Shown piece by piece: positions 54,950 through 62,491 of a stretch of 64,000 nt of DNA. The stretch is from assembly GCA_002753155.1 (NCBI GenBank), contig PDZW01000012.1, forward strand, positions 29,713 to 93,712. The letters run 5' to 3'. Both the position numbers and the translations under genes were made by a program. Within the stretch, counting starts at the first letter, position 1; every line of letters starts with the position of its first letter. The stretch comes from Alphaproteobacteria bacterium WMHbin7 (GTDB lineage: Bacteria > Pseudomonadota > Alphaproteobacteria > Rhodospirillales > WMHbin7). The notes under the pieces were generated by a model. That model was given only the letters and a program-made list of their open reading frames with translations. It had not been told where the DNA came from and ran no database searches.

Positions 54950-55627
54950 ATGCGCATGACTTATCGTACCGACTTCACCTTTGGCGAGCTGCTGCTGTCG
55001 CGCATCGTCACCAATCCCCCCTGGTTCGAAAATGCCTATGTGGTGCGCGATCCAAGCGCCAAGGTCTCGGTCATCATCGATCCGGGCGGCAATGCGGACA
55101 GCCTGTGGTCGGCCTCGCGCGAGGATGGCTGCGACCTTGCCGCCATTTGGCTGACGCACGGCCATTTCGATCATCTGGGAGGTGTTGCCGATCTTCAGGA
55201 TATGAAGGATGTGTCCTGTTTCGCGCACCGAGACGAAAAGCCCATCATCGACGCCCAGCCATCCTGGTCGGCTTCCATGCTGCCGCAAGCGGTTCGAGCC
55301 CCTCGCAACCTGACATGGCTGGAAGGCGATGCGCCCGGCCTGACATTGGGAAGCCATGACATCCGCGCCATCGCCACGCCGGGTCATACACCGGGCGGCG
55401 TCTGTTTCGATTTCGGCGCTTTCGTCATCACCGGCGACACGCTGTTCAATCAGGGTGTGGGACGCACGGATCTTCCCGGCGGCAGTGGGGCCGTGCTGAA
55501 AGCGTCGATCGAGCGGCTGTTGAAGATGCTTGCCCCTGATGTGCAATTATTCGCGGGTCATGGCGAGGAATGGACGGTCGAAGACGCTAGGCCCTGGTGG
55601 AGCCAAATGGGCAACTACTTTTTCTAG
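54950..55627 (+). CDS. Metallo-beta-lactamase-fold hydrolase (glyoxalase II-like)
   Basis: A 225-aa hydrolase. WLTHGHFDHLGGVADL is the dinuclear zinc motif, followed by ATPGHTPGGVC, VITGDTLFNQGVGRTDLPGG and FAGHGEEWTV. It resembles hydroxyacylglutathione hydrolases and related persulfide or thioester hydrolases; the exact substrate is open. The ATG at 54950 or 54956 is possible. Confidence 0.88.
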   Translation: MRMTYRTDFTFGELLLSRIVTNPPWFENAYVVRDPSAKVSVIIDPGGNADSLWSASREDGCDLAAIWLTHGHFDHLGGVADLQDMKDVSCFAHRDEKPIIDAQPSWSASMLPQAVRAPRNLTWLEGDAPGLTLGSHDIRAIATPGHTPGGVCFDFGAFVITGDTLFNQGVGRTDLPGGSGAVLKASIERLLKMLAPDVQLFAGHGEEWTVEDARPWWSQMGNYFF

Positions 55628-55645
55628 GCAAAAAAGGAGGGGGCC

Positions 55646-57070
55646 ATGTACATCAATGGCGCCTGGGTGGATGCCCGCAAAAGCTTTGCCAGTCATAATC
55701 CCGCCAATGGCGAGGTGCTGGGGCATGTGCCCGACGGCAACGAAATAGACGCACGCCTAGCCATTGCCGCCGCCGCCAAGGCATCTCCAGAATGGGCCGC
55801 CTCCACGGCTTATCTGCGCTCAAACCTTCTCCATCGCGCCTGGCAGATCATGATGGAGCGCAAGGAGGAACTGGCGCGCCTGATGACGGAAGAACAGGGT
55901 AAGCCCCTGAAGGCCTCGCGCAACGAAGTGGTTTATGGCGCTGACTTCCTGCAATGGTTTTCCGAGGAGGCCAAGCGGGTTTATGGCGCGGTCATTCCGG
56001 CGCCCAGGGCCGAGCAGCGTTTCATCACCCTAAGGCAGCCCGTGGGCGTGGTGGCGGCGATCACGCCCTGGAACTATCCGATCTCGATGCTGACCCGCAA
56101 GATGGCGCCAGCCCTGGCGGCGGGCTGCACCATCGTTTTAAAACCCGCCGAGGCCACGCCGCTTTGCGCCATGGCCGTCTTCAAGGTTTTTCACGATGCG
56201 GGCTTTCCGCCCGGCGTGGTCAATCTGGTCACCGCATCCGATCCTGTGCCGGTGGGCCAGGAAATGACCGCCAATCCCTTGGTGCGCAAGATCACCTTCA
56301 CGGGTTCAACCCGGGTGGGCAAGATGATCGCGGCCAGTGCAGCGGCGCAGGTCAAGCGGGTGTCGATGGAACTGGGGGGCCATGCGCCTTTCATTCTTTG
56401 CCCAGACGCCGATCCCGTGCATGCCGCCAAGGGAGCCGTGCTGATCAAGGGCCTGAATACCGGACAGGCCTGTATCAGCCCCAACCGTTTCCTGGTTCAT
56501 CGCCCCCTGGTTCCCGCCTTTGTCACCGAACTGACGGCCAGAACCGCAAAGCTGAAGGCGGGATCGGGTCTTGACGAAAGCGTCTCGGTGGGGCCGCTGA
56601 TCAATTCCATGGCTCTGGACAAAGTCCATCGCCAGGTCGAGGACGCTCTCTCGAAAGGGGCCAAGCTGGAATGCGGCGGTCATCGTTTGACCGAGCATGG
56701 ACTGGATAAGGGCTGTTTCTACGCGCCCACCGTTTTGTCGGGGGTCACGCGCGATATGCTGATCTGGCACGAGGAAACCTTCGGCCCCATCGCTCCGGTC
56801 ATCGCCTATGACGACGAGGCTGAGATTCTTCCCCTGGCCAATGACACGGCTTATGGCTTGGCAGCCTATGTCTATACGCCGACTCTTGCCAGGGCCATGC
56901 GCTTGTTCGAAGGGCTGCATTTCGGCATCATCGGCATCAATGACATCAATCCAACCGCCGTCGCCGCTCCCTTCGGCGGCATGCAGGAAAGCGGGCTGGG
57001 CCGCGAGGGCGGAGCCGAGGGAATCTCGGAATATCTCGAAACCAAGCTGGGTGGTTTTTCGCTCGTCTGA
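55646..57070 (+). CDS. NAD(P)-dependent aldehyde dehydrogenase, succinate-semialdehyde type
   Basis: A 474-aa ALDH. VAAITPWNYPISMLTRKMAPAL is the cofactor region, ITFTGSTRVGKMI the Rossmann loop, VSMELGGHAPFIL the general-base Glu and NTGQACISPNRFLVH the catalytic Cys. SSADH or a related glycolaldehyde/semialdehyde dehydrogenase is likely. AAAAAGGAGGGGGCC precedes the ATG; the gene follows the MBL-fold hydrolase by 18 bp, so they may form an operon. Confidence 0.92.
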   Translation: MYINGAWVDARKSFASHNPANGEVLGHVPDGNEIDARLAIAAAAKASPEWAASTAYLRSNLLHRAWQIMMERKEELARLMTEEQGKPLKASRNEVVYGADFLQWFSEEAKRVYGAVIPAPRAEQRFITLRQPVGVVAAITPWNYPISMLTRKMAPALAAGCTIVLKPAEATPLCAMAVFKVFHDAGFPPGVVNLVTASDPVPVGQEMTANPLVRKITFTGSTRVGKMIAASAAAQVKRVSMELGGHAPFILCPDADPVHAAKGAVLIKGLNTGQACISPNRFLVHRPLVPAFVTELTARTAKLKAGSGLDESVSVGPLINSMALDKVHRQVEDALSKGAKLECGGHRLTEHGLDKGCFYAPTVLSGVTRDMLIWHEETFGPIAPVIAYDDEAEILPLANDTAYGLAAYVYTPTLARAMRLFEGLHFGIIGINDINPTAVAAPFGGMQESGLGREGGAEGISEYLETKLGGFSLV

Positions 57071-57075
57071 TTTGT

Positions 57076-58290
57076 TCAGCGCCGCTTCTGTACGCGCTTC
57101 TTCGCTTTATGCTTATCGGGCTTTGCGATCACCGGCTCGGGCAGCATCGAGCGGGTCGAGAAGACAAGGCGCTCGCACAAAACGCGCGACAGATTGAACA
57201 GGACTTTCGAGGCCAGTTCCGGCGAGGACTTCATCAGCTTTTTCAAGAAGGTCTGGGAGACGACCAGAATTTCGCTGTCGGCCAGGGCGACCACATCGGC
57301 CGAGCGCTTCACATCGGCGATAAAAGCAATTTCACCGAAAACTTGGCCCGGCTCCAGCACGGCAATCGGCTTTTTCGTCTTGCCCAGGCGCACTTCCGCC
57401 AGGCCCGAAAGAACCACGAAGAGTTCGCTGCCCACGTCGCCGGTTCTCAAGATGGTGTCGCCGGCGGCACAAGACAGCACCGTGCCGCTTTTCAGCACAT
57501 GGCGCTCTTCCTCTTGCGTCAGGTCTTCGAGCAGAGGCACGCGCCGGCCTGTCGAGGGGCGCAGCTTGTCGGCCAGGAAATGCCAGAAGGCGTCGTCATC
57601 GATCGCCCACTGGCTGGCCTTGGTGGTGGCGGGGAATTTGCGGGCCAGCCACTCAGCGCCCTCAGCGTCCTGCCAGAGCTCTTGACGGTTCTTAAGCTTG
57701 CGCCAGAAGGGTGAGCGCACGGCTTCCAGGTGGCGGGCATCCTTAAGGGCCAGCAATAGCGGTACGCGGTAGCCGACCTCGGGGTCGAGGAAGTTATCGG
57801 TGAAAGGCCGGTATCCCAGATGCTCGTAAAGCTCGATCAAGGCGGGGGCGCAGTGGCAGAAATCATAGACAATGCCGTCTTCCAGCCCGGTTTCGTAGGC
57901 CTTGGCCAGAATTTTATGAAGGGCCGTCGTGCCTCGAAGATCGCGCGCCACCATCAAGCGTGAGGAAAAACTCAAGCGCGAGGGTGGAATGTCATCAAAG
58001 CGGGAAAGGCGGTAGGCGGTCTCGAAAGCCGGAGGCAGACGGGTGCGGTCCGCCCGATTGATGCGCAAGGTGGCGATGACGGCATCGCCCTCCTGGGCGT
58101 AGAGGATCAGGGCGTTTTCGTCCATCTCGTCGGTCAGCCAGCGCCGCTTGTGATCGGCATTGGCCAGGGCGATCTTGCCCATTTCCTCGACATAGACCTG
58201 ATAGCGGAAACGCCAAATCGCCTCCAGCTCATCGGATGAGCGGGCCTGATAAATGCGCAGCGGTGTCTCAGTACTCTCGGCTTCTGCCAT
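57076..58290 (-). CDS. N-acyltransferase (LuxI/FeeM-like GNAT) fused to cyclic-nucleotide-binding domain
   Basis: A 404-aa protein. The N-terminal part (about 10-195) has the acyltransferase features IWRFRYQVYVEEMGK, ALILYAQEGDAVIATLRINRA and LSFSSRLMVARDLRGTTALHKILAKAYETG, similar to FeeM/autoinducer-synthase N-acyltransferases. The C-terminal part (about 265-375) is a CNB domain (LFVVLSGLAEVRL; PGQVFGEIAFIADVKRSADVVA). The last 30 residues are very basic. The ATG at 58290 is preferred over 58368, which precedes a non-conserved stretch. It is divergent from the SIS gene. It may make a nucleotide-controlled acyl product, but no substrate can be read from the sequence. Confidence 0.8.
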   Translation of the reverse strand: MAEAESTETPLRIYQARSSDELEAIWRFRYQVYVEEMGKIALANADHKRRWLTDEMDENALILYAQEGDAVIATLRINRADRTRLPPAFETAYRLSRFDDIPPSRLSFSSRLMVARDLRGTTALHKILAKAYETGLEDGIVYDFCHCAPALIELYEHLGYRPFTDNFLDPEVGYRVPLLLALKDARHLEAVRSPFWRKLKNRQELWQDAEGAEWLARKFPATTKASQWAIDDDAFWHFLADKLRPSTGRRVPLLEDLTQEEERHVLKSGTVLSCAAGDTILRTGDVGSELFVVLSGLAEVRLGKTKKPIAVLEPGQVFGEIAFIADVKRSADVVALADSEILVVSQTFLKKLMKSSPELASKVLFNLSRVLCERLVFSTRSMLPEPVIAKPDKHKAKKRVQKRR

Positions 58291-58390
58291 GGTGCTTCTA
58301 CATTCCCCCAATGGGGTAATCCTAGCAGTTTGATTCGATTTGCGCACCTGCCGGGTTGCGAGGCGCAATCAGTTCGGCTATGACAGGCCT

Positions 58391-58981
58391 ATGACCGATA
58401 CCGTCTCCCAACTCAGCCAGTATTTCGATTTGCTGTCCGATCTCGGGCGCAAGGCCCAGGCCAGCGATGCCTCGGGCAAGACTCTGCAACTGGACGAGGC
58501 GCTGGGCCGCATTCGCGCCCTGGCCCGGGTGACTCACGAATCCGGCCACACCCTCTTTTTTATCGGCAATGGCGGCAGTGCGGGCATTGCCAGCCATCTG
58601 GCCATCGATTACGGCAAAAACGGGGGCTTGCGCTCAATGGCCCTGAACGATGGGGCCGCCCTCACCTGTCTGGCCAACGATCTGGGCTATGAACATGTCT
58701 TTTCCCAACAGATCAGCCTGCTTGGCCGGTCAAATGATCTGTTGATCGCCATTTCCAGCTCGGGCCGCTCGCCCAATATCTTAAAGGCGGTCGAAGCCGC
58801 CCGGTCGAAAAACATGGCCGTGATTACGCTGTCGGGTTTCGACGGCACCAATCCCTTAAGGCGCCTGGGTGACATCAATCTGCATGTGGCCTCGCACCAG
58901 TACGGATTCGTCGAAATCCTGCATCTGGCGCTTTTGCACGCCGTTCTCGATTTCGAAATGGGCTGGAAAGGCCAAGTATAA
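58391..58981 (+). CDS. SIS-domain sugar isomerase (phosphoheptose isomerase-like)
   Basis: A 196-aa SIS protein. LFFIGNGGSAGIASHLAIDYGKNGG is the phosphosugar-binding loop and LIAISSSGRSPNILKAVEAAR the SIS motif; EILHLALLHAVLD matches the C-terminal metal-binding helix of GmhA only in part. It might isomerise sedoheptulose-7-phosphate for LPS heptose. The ATG at 58391 begins the recognisable N-terminal helix; the track start at 58340 is upstream of it. Confidence 0.83.
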   Translation: MTDTVSQLSQYFDLLSDLGRKAQASDASGKTLQLDEALGRIRALARVTHESGHTLFFIGNGGSAGIASHLAIDYGKNGGLRSMALNDGAALTCLANDLGYEHVFSQQISLLGRSNDLLIAISSSGRSPNILKAVEAARSKNMAVITLSGFDGTNPLRRLGDINLHVASHQYGFVEILHLALLHAVLDFEMGWKGQV

Positions 58982-59002
58982 CCTTTGGCGGCGAAGTCAA
59001 AA

Positions 59003-59030
59003 AAAAGGCCGGGGAATGCCCCGGCCTTTT
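59003..59030. terminator. Bidirectional intrinsic terminator
   Basis: AAAAGGCCGGGG-AATG-CCCCGGCCTTTT, 12-bp perfect stem, between the convergent ends of the SIS gene and the BI-1 gene. Confidence 0.9.
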
Positions 59031-59050
59031 CGTTTCGACGGTCGATTTTC

Positions 59051-59767
59051 CTACCTGCGGTCACCAAAGAAGCGCAGGAGCATCAGGAACAGATTCAGGA
59101 AGTCCATATACAGGGTCAGCGCCCCCATTACGGCCTTTTTGCCAGCGATTTCATGGTGATCCGACTCGAGATAGAGTTCCTTGATCTTCTGGGTATCCCA
59201 GGCGGTCAGGCCGGTAAAGATCAGCACGCCTGCTGCGGAAATCACGAATTGCAGCATGCTGGACTGCATGAACAGGTTGACCAGGCTGGCCAGAATCAGG
59301 CCCCACAGCCCCATGATCAGGAAAGAGCCGATGCCCGACAAATCCTTCTTGGTGGTGTAGCCGTACAGGCTCATGCCGGCGAAGGTGGCGGCACAGATAA
59401 AGAAGGTACGGGCGATGCTGGCGCCGGTATAGACCACGAAGACCGGGGCCAGGGCAGCTCCCATCAGGCCCGCATAGAGCCAGAAGGTGGTCTGAACGGC
59501 GGTCAGGCTCATTTTCTGAACGCGAAAGCTTAAGAAAAACACCAGGGCCAGGGGGGCCAGCATGACCACCCACATCAGGCCGCTGCCAAACAGGGCCTGC
59601 ATCAGGGCCTCGTTCGAGGCGACCAGAAGGGCTACAATGCCTGTCAAAGCCAGGCCCGAGCCCATATAATTGTAAACCCGCAGCATATAGGAGCGCAGGC
59701 CCAGGTCGATAGCGACGCCTTGGGCCTCGGCGCCGGTTGCGGTGCGGCGAAGGGTTTCGAAAGCCAT
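59051..59767 (-). CDS. Bax inhibitor-1/YccA family membrane protein
   Basis: A 238-aa protein with seven hydrophobic segments, among them MLRVYNYMGSGLALTGIVALLVA, FFICAATFAGMSLYGYTTKKDLS and LIFTGLTAWDTQKIKELYLE. The family forms pH-dependent calcium leak channels or modulates FtsH (YccA). C-terminal YMDFLNLFLMLLRFFGDRR is typical of the alphaproteobacterial group. Confidence 0.94.
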   Translation of the reverse strand: MAFETLRRTATGAEAQGVAIDLGLRSYMLRVYNYMGSGLALTGIVALLVASNEALMQALFGSGLMWVVMLAPLALVFFLSFRVQKMSLTAVQTTFWLYAGLMGAALAPVFVVYTGASIARTFFICAATFAGMSLYGYTTKKDLSGIGSFLIMGLWGLILASLVNLFMQSSMLQFVISAAGVLIFTGLTAWDTQKIKELYLESDHHEIAGKKAVMGALTLYMDFLNLFLMLLRFFGDRR

Positions 59768-59870
59768 GTCCGGTCCTCTCGTTAAAGGGTTCCGCCCATG
59801 TTATATGTGAGAGGGGGGAGGGAAATCAACCTTCGACCCGGGAAAAGTTAACAGGGGAACGAGAGGCCGG

Positions 59871-61934
59871 ATGGCCAAGGAACCGGAAAAGAAGAAGGAA
59901 GCGCCGCCGCCGCCCAGAAAGGAACCCGTGAAAGGGGCGGGGACGCCGGTCGTTCTGCGCGACCGCTACCAGATTTACCCTGCCACGCCGCTGTTCGATT
60001 TTGATCAACCCAGCGCCACGGCTTTTGCCTGCACGGACAAACGCGATCCCGGACGCTACCTGTTGGCCTATGTCTGCAAGCCCGAACTGCCGCCCCGGGT
60101 CAATGTGCTGCGCACACTAAAGGGCCAGCAACTTGCCGGGGTGATTCCCCTGCTCGACTGGGGAATCGTGGAGTGGCCCCTGGCCGGTCGCCAGTGCCTG
60201 GTCGTCATCTATGCGCGGCCTTTGGGGGGGCGGGTGATGCCGTCACTCGATTCCGAGATCAAGCCCCTTGAAGAGCATGAGCTGGTCAAGAAGATCATGC
60301 CCCAACTGGCGCAATCGCTGAAGGAACTGAGCGAGCGGGGCATTCCGCACCGAGCCATCAGGCCGACCAACCTGTTTTGGATGGACGAGAATTGCGAACA
60401 GATGGTTCTGGGCGATTGCGTGACGGCGCCACCGGCCTACGATCAGCCGGTCCTCTTTGAAAGCATCGAGGTGGGGATGTGCCTGCCCGCCGCCAGGGGC
60501 AGCGGCAGCTATGGCTACGATCTCTATGCGCTGGGTGTTTCGATTCTGATTCTGAAACTGGGACGCGCACCGCTTAAGGGTGTTGAAAGCGAGTCGCTGC
60601 TAAGGGGAAAGATCGCCAAGGGCTCCTATTCCTATTTGGTTGGCGATGAGCGCATGCCGCTCTCCATGATCGAGTTGTTGCGCGGTTTGCTGTGCGACGA
60701 TCCGCACGAACGCTGGTCGGTCAACGATCTCGAGCTTTGGTCAAACGGGCGCCGCCTCTCGCCCTTGCAGCCCAGGCAGGAAAAGCGCGCCGTGCGCGGC
60801 TTCGCCTTCGCCGGAGAAGAATACAATACCTGCCGCGAACTGGCTTTTGCCATGTCCCTGAACTGGGACAAGGCGCATGTCCCCATGATCGACGGCTCGC
60901 TTGAGGTCTGGCTGCGGCGCGGCATCGACAACAAGGAATTGGCAGACGTTGCCACCACTGCCATCAAGAATGCCAGACAGGCCCCGGCGGCGGACGTCAA
61001 GCTTGCAGAGGAGCTGCTTGTCACGCGTGTATTGATGCTGCTCGATCCCCTGGCCCCCATCCGCTACAAGGGCTTCTCGGCTCTGCCGCTGGGTTTCGGT
61101 CCGGCGCTGGCCGTCATCATGGGCACCAAGTCCGATCCCAAGCTCTTTGCGGAATGCCTGCTGCGCGACGTGCCGCACATCTGGTTCGAGACAAGGCCCG
61201 AATATGATCCCGCCAACTCGCAGATCGATAACTTGTTCAAGGACCTGAAAGCCTACATGCAGCAGACGGCGCTGGGTTACGGTCTCGAGCGCCTGCTCTA
61301 CGATCTGAACGAGGCCCTGCCTTGCCAGAGTCCCCTGGTGGCCGATTCCTTCGTGGTTGAAATCGGGGAGTTGCTGCCGGCTCTTGAGCAGACAGCCAAG
61401 CGAATCGATCCGCGCACGATGCCCATGGATCGCCATATCGCCGCCTTCATCGCCTGCCGCTTCGATTTCAATGTCGAGCGTCAGATTACGGCGCTGAACG
61501 CCGGTCATCAGGAACGTCAGATCATCGGCATTCTAAGCCTGCTGGGAACCGTGCAATGGAAGCTGGGGCCTGAAAGCCTGCCCGGCCTGGCCTCGTGGAT
61601 GGGGGCGCATCTGGGGCCCGTGGTCAACGGTTTTCACAGCCGGGCAAAGCGGCGCGAAATGGAAAAGGAGCTGCCGAAGCTGGTGCGCGCGGGCAATCTG
61701 CCGGAATTGTTCTCCTATGTTGAAAATCACGACGAGCGCAGGCGCGACGACGAAGGCTATCTATTGGCCAGGGCGGAATTCGCCGCCTCCAGCCAGGAAG
61801 CCAATGAAATCGAAACAGGCACGAGAAGGCGGACAGATCAGGCCATGCGCTATGGCCATCAGGCGGCTGGCATGATCGCCATGATGCTAGCACTCACCGT
61901 TATCAGCATTCTGCTCCTCATCCGGTTCTTGTAG
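59871..61934 (+). CDS. Predicted tail-anchored pseudokinase
   Basis: A 687-aa protein. After a Lys/Pro-rich N terminus, residues about 30-305 follow a protein kinase fold: GIPHRAIRPTNLFWMDE corresponds to the catalytic loop HRDxKPxN with Asp replaced by Ala and Lys by Arg, and MVLGDCVTAP replaces DFG. SGSYGYDLYALGVSILILKLG matches the APE/D-x-W-alpha-F region, and DDPHERWSVNDLELW the kinase end. Phosphotransfer is therefore unlikely. The middle 350 residues are helical and unrecognised. The last 20 residues are a single membrane helix (AAGMIAMMLALTVISILLLIRFL). It is followed by a small membrane protein 11 bp downstream. Confidence 0.75.
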   Translation: MAKEPEKKKEAPPPPRKEPVKGAGTPVVLRDRYQIYPATPLFDFDQPSATAFACTDKRDPGRYLLAYVCKPELPPRVNVLRTLKGQQLAGVIPLLDWGIVEWPLAGRQCLVVIYARPLGGRVMPSLDSEIKPLEEHELVKKIMPQLAQSLKELSERGIPHRAIRPTNLFWMDENCEQMVLGDCVTAPPAYDQPVLFESIEVGMCLPAARGSGSYGYDLYALGVSILILKLGRAPLKGVESESLLRGKIAKGSYSYLVGDERMPLSMIELLRGLLCDDPHERWSVNDLELWSNGRRLSPLQPRQEKRAVRGFAFAGEEYNTCRELAFAMSLNWDKAHVPMIDGSLEVWLRRGIDNKELADVATTAIKNARQAPAADVKLAEELLVTRVLMLLDPLAPIRYKGFSALPLGFGPALAVIMGTKSDPKLFAECLLRDVPHIWFETRPEYDPANSQIDNLFKDLKAYMQQTALGYGLERLLYDLNEALPCQSPLVADSFVVEIGELLPALEQTAKRIDPRTMPMDRHIAAFIACRFDFNVERQITALNAGHQERQIIGILSLLGTVQWKLGPESLPGLASWMGAHLGPVVNGFHSRAKRREMEKELPKLVRAGNLPELFSYVENHDERRRDDEGYLLARAEFAASSQEANEIETGTRRRTDQAMRYGHQAAGMIAMMLALTVISILLLIRFL

Positions 61935-61945
61935 GGATAAGCGCC

Positions 61946-62455
61946 ATGGCCCAAAAGAAACAGGTGCGCAAGGTGCCTCAAGGGGCAAAGCCTCCCGGAA
62001 AACTTAAAGTCACTCTGGGCCTGCTCATTCTTGGCCCCCCCCTCTTCTTTTTCTTTCTGCCCACTTGGGTGTTTTTGTTCCTGTCCATGCTGCCTTCGGT
62101 GGTCGCCTTCGTGGTCGATCGCACGCCTTATCGCTATGCCTGGGTCAGTGTGGCTGGTCTTAACCTTGCGGGCGTGGCTCCCTACTTGATGAAATTATGG
62201 TTCGAAGGCCATTCGATGAGCACGGCCCTTAAGATGCTGTCCAATCCTTTCGATCTCATCGTCATGATCGGCGCCGCCGGTTTGGGCTGGGTGCTTCATT
62301 TGTCACTGCCGCCTGTGGTCGGAGCCTGGCTGGATGTCACCTCGCAGCGCCGCCTGACGCAATTGCGCGCAACACAGCGCAAACTGCTCGATGAGTGGGG
62401 GGCAGAGGTTGCCCAGCCGGACAGCGAAGAGGCACCGGTTTCCAGACGACGGTAA
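61946..62455 (+). CDS. Small multi-helix membrane protein, unknown
   Basis: A 169-aa protein with a basic N terminus and about three or four membrane segments (LGLLILGPPLFFFFLPTWVFLFLSMLPSVVAFVV; AGLNLAGVAPYLMKLW; LIVMIGAAGLGWVLHLSLPPVVG) and a hydrophilic tail (RRLTQLRATQRKLLDEWG). I do not recognise the family. It lies 11 bp after the pseudokinase gene, so a joint membrane complex is plausible (inference). Confidence 0.75.
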   Translation: MAQKKQVRKVPQGAKPPGKLKVTLGLLILGPPLFFFFLPTWVFLFLSMLPSVVAFVVDRTPYRYAWVSVAGLNLAGVAPYLMKLWFEGHSMSTALKMLSNPFDLIVMIGAAGLGWVLHLSLPPVVGAWLDVTSQRRLTQLRATQRKLLDEWGAEVAQPDSEEAPVSRRR

Positions 62456-62491
62456 TGCCAAGCTTCCCGGGCCTATCCCGACGATTTATCG

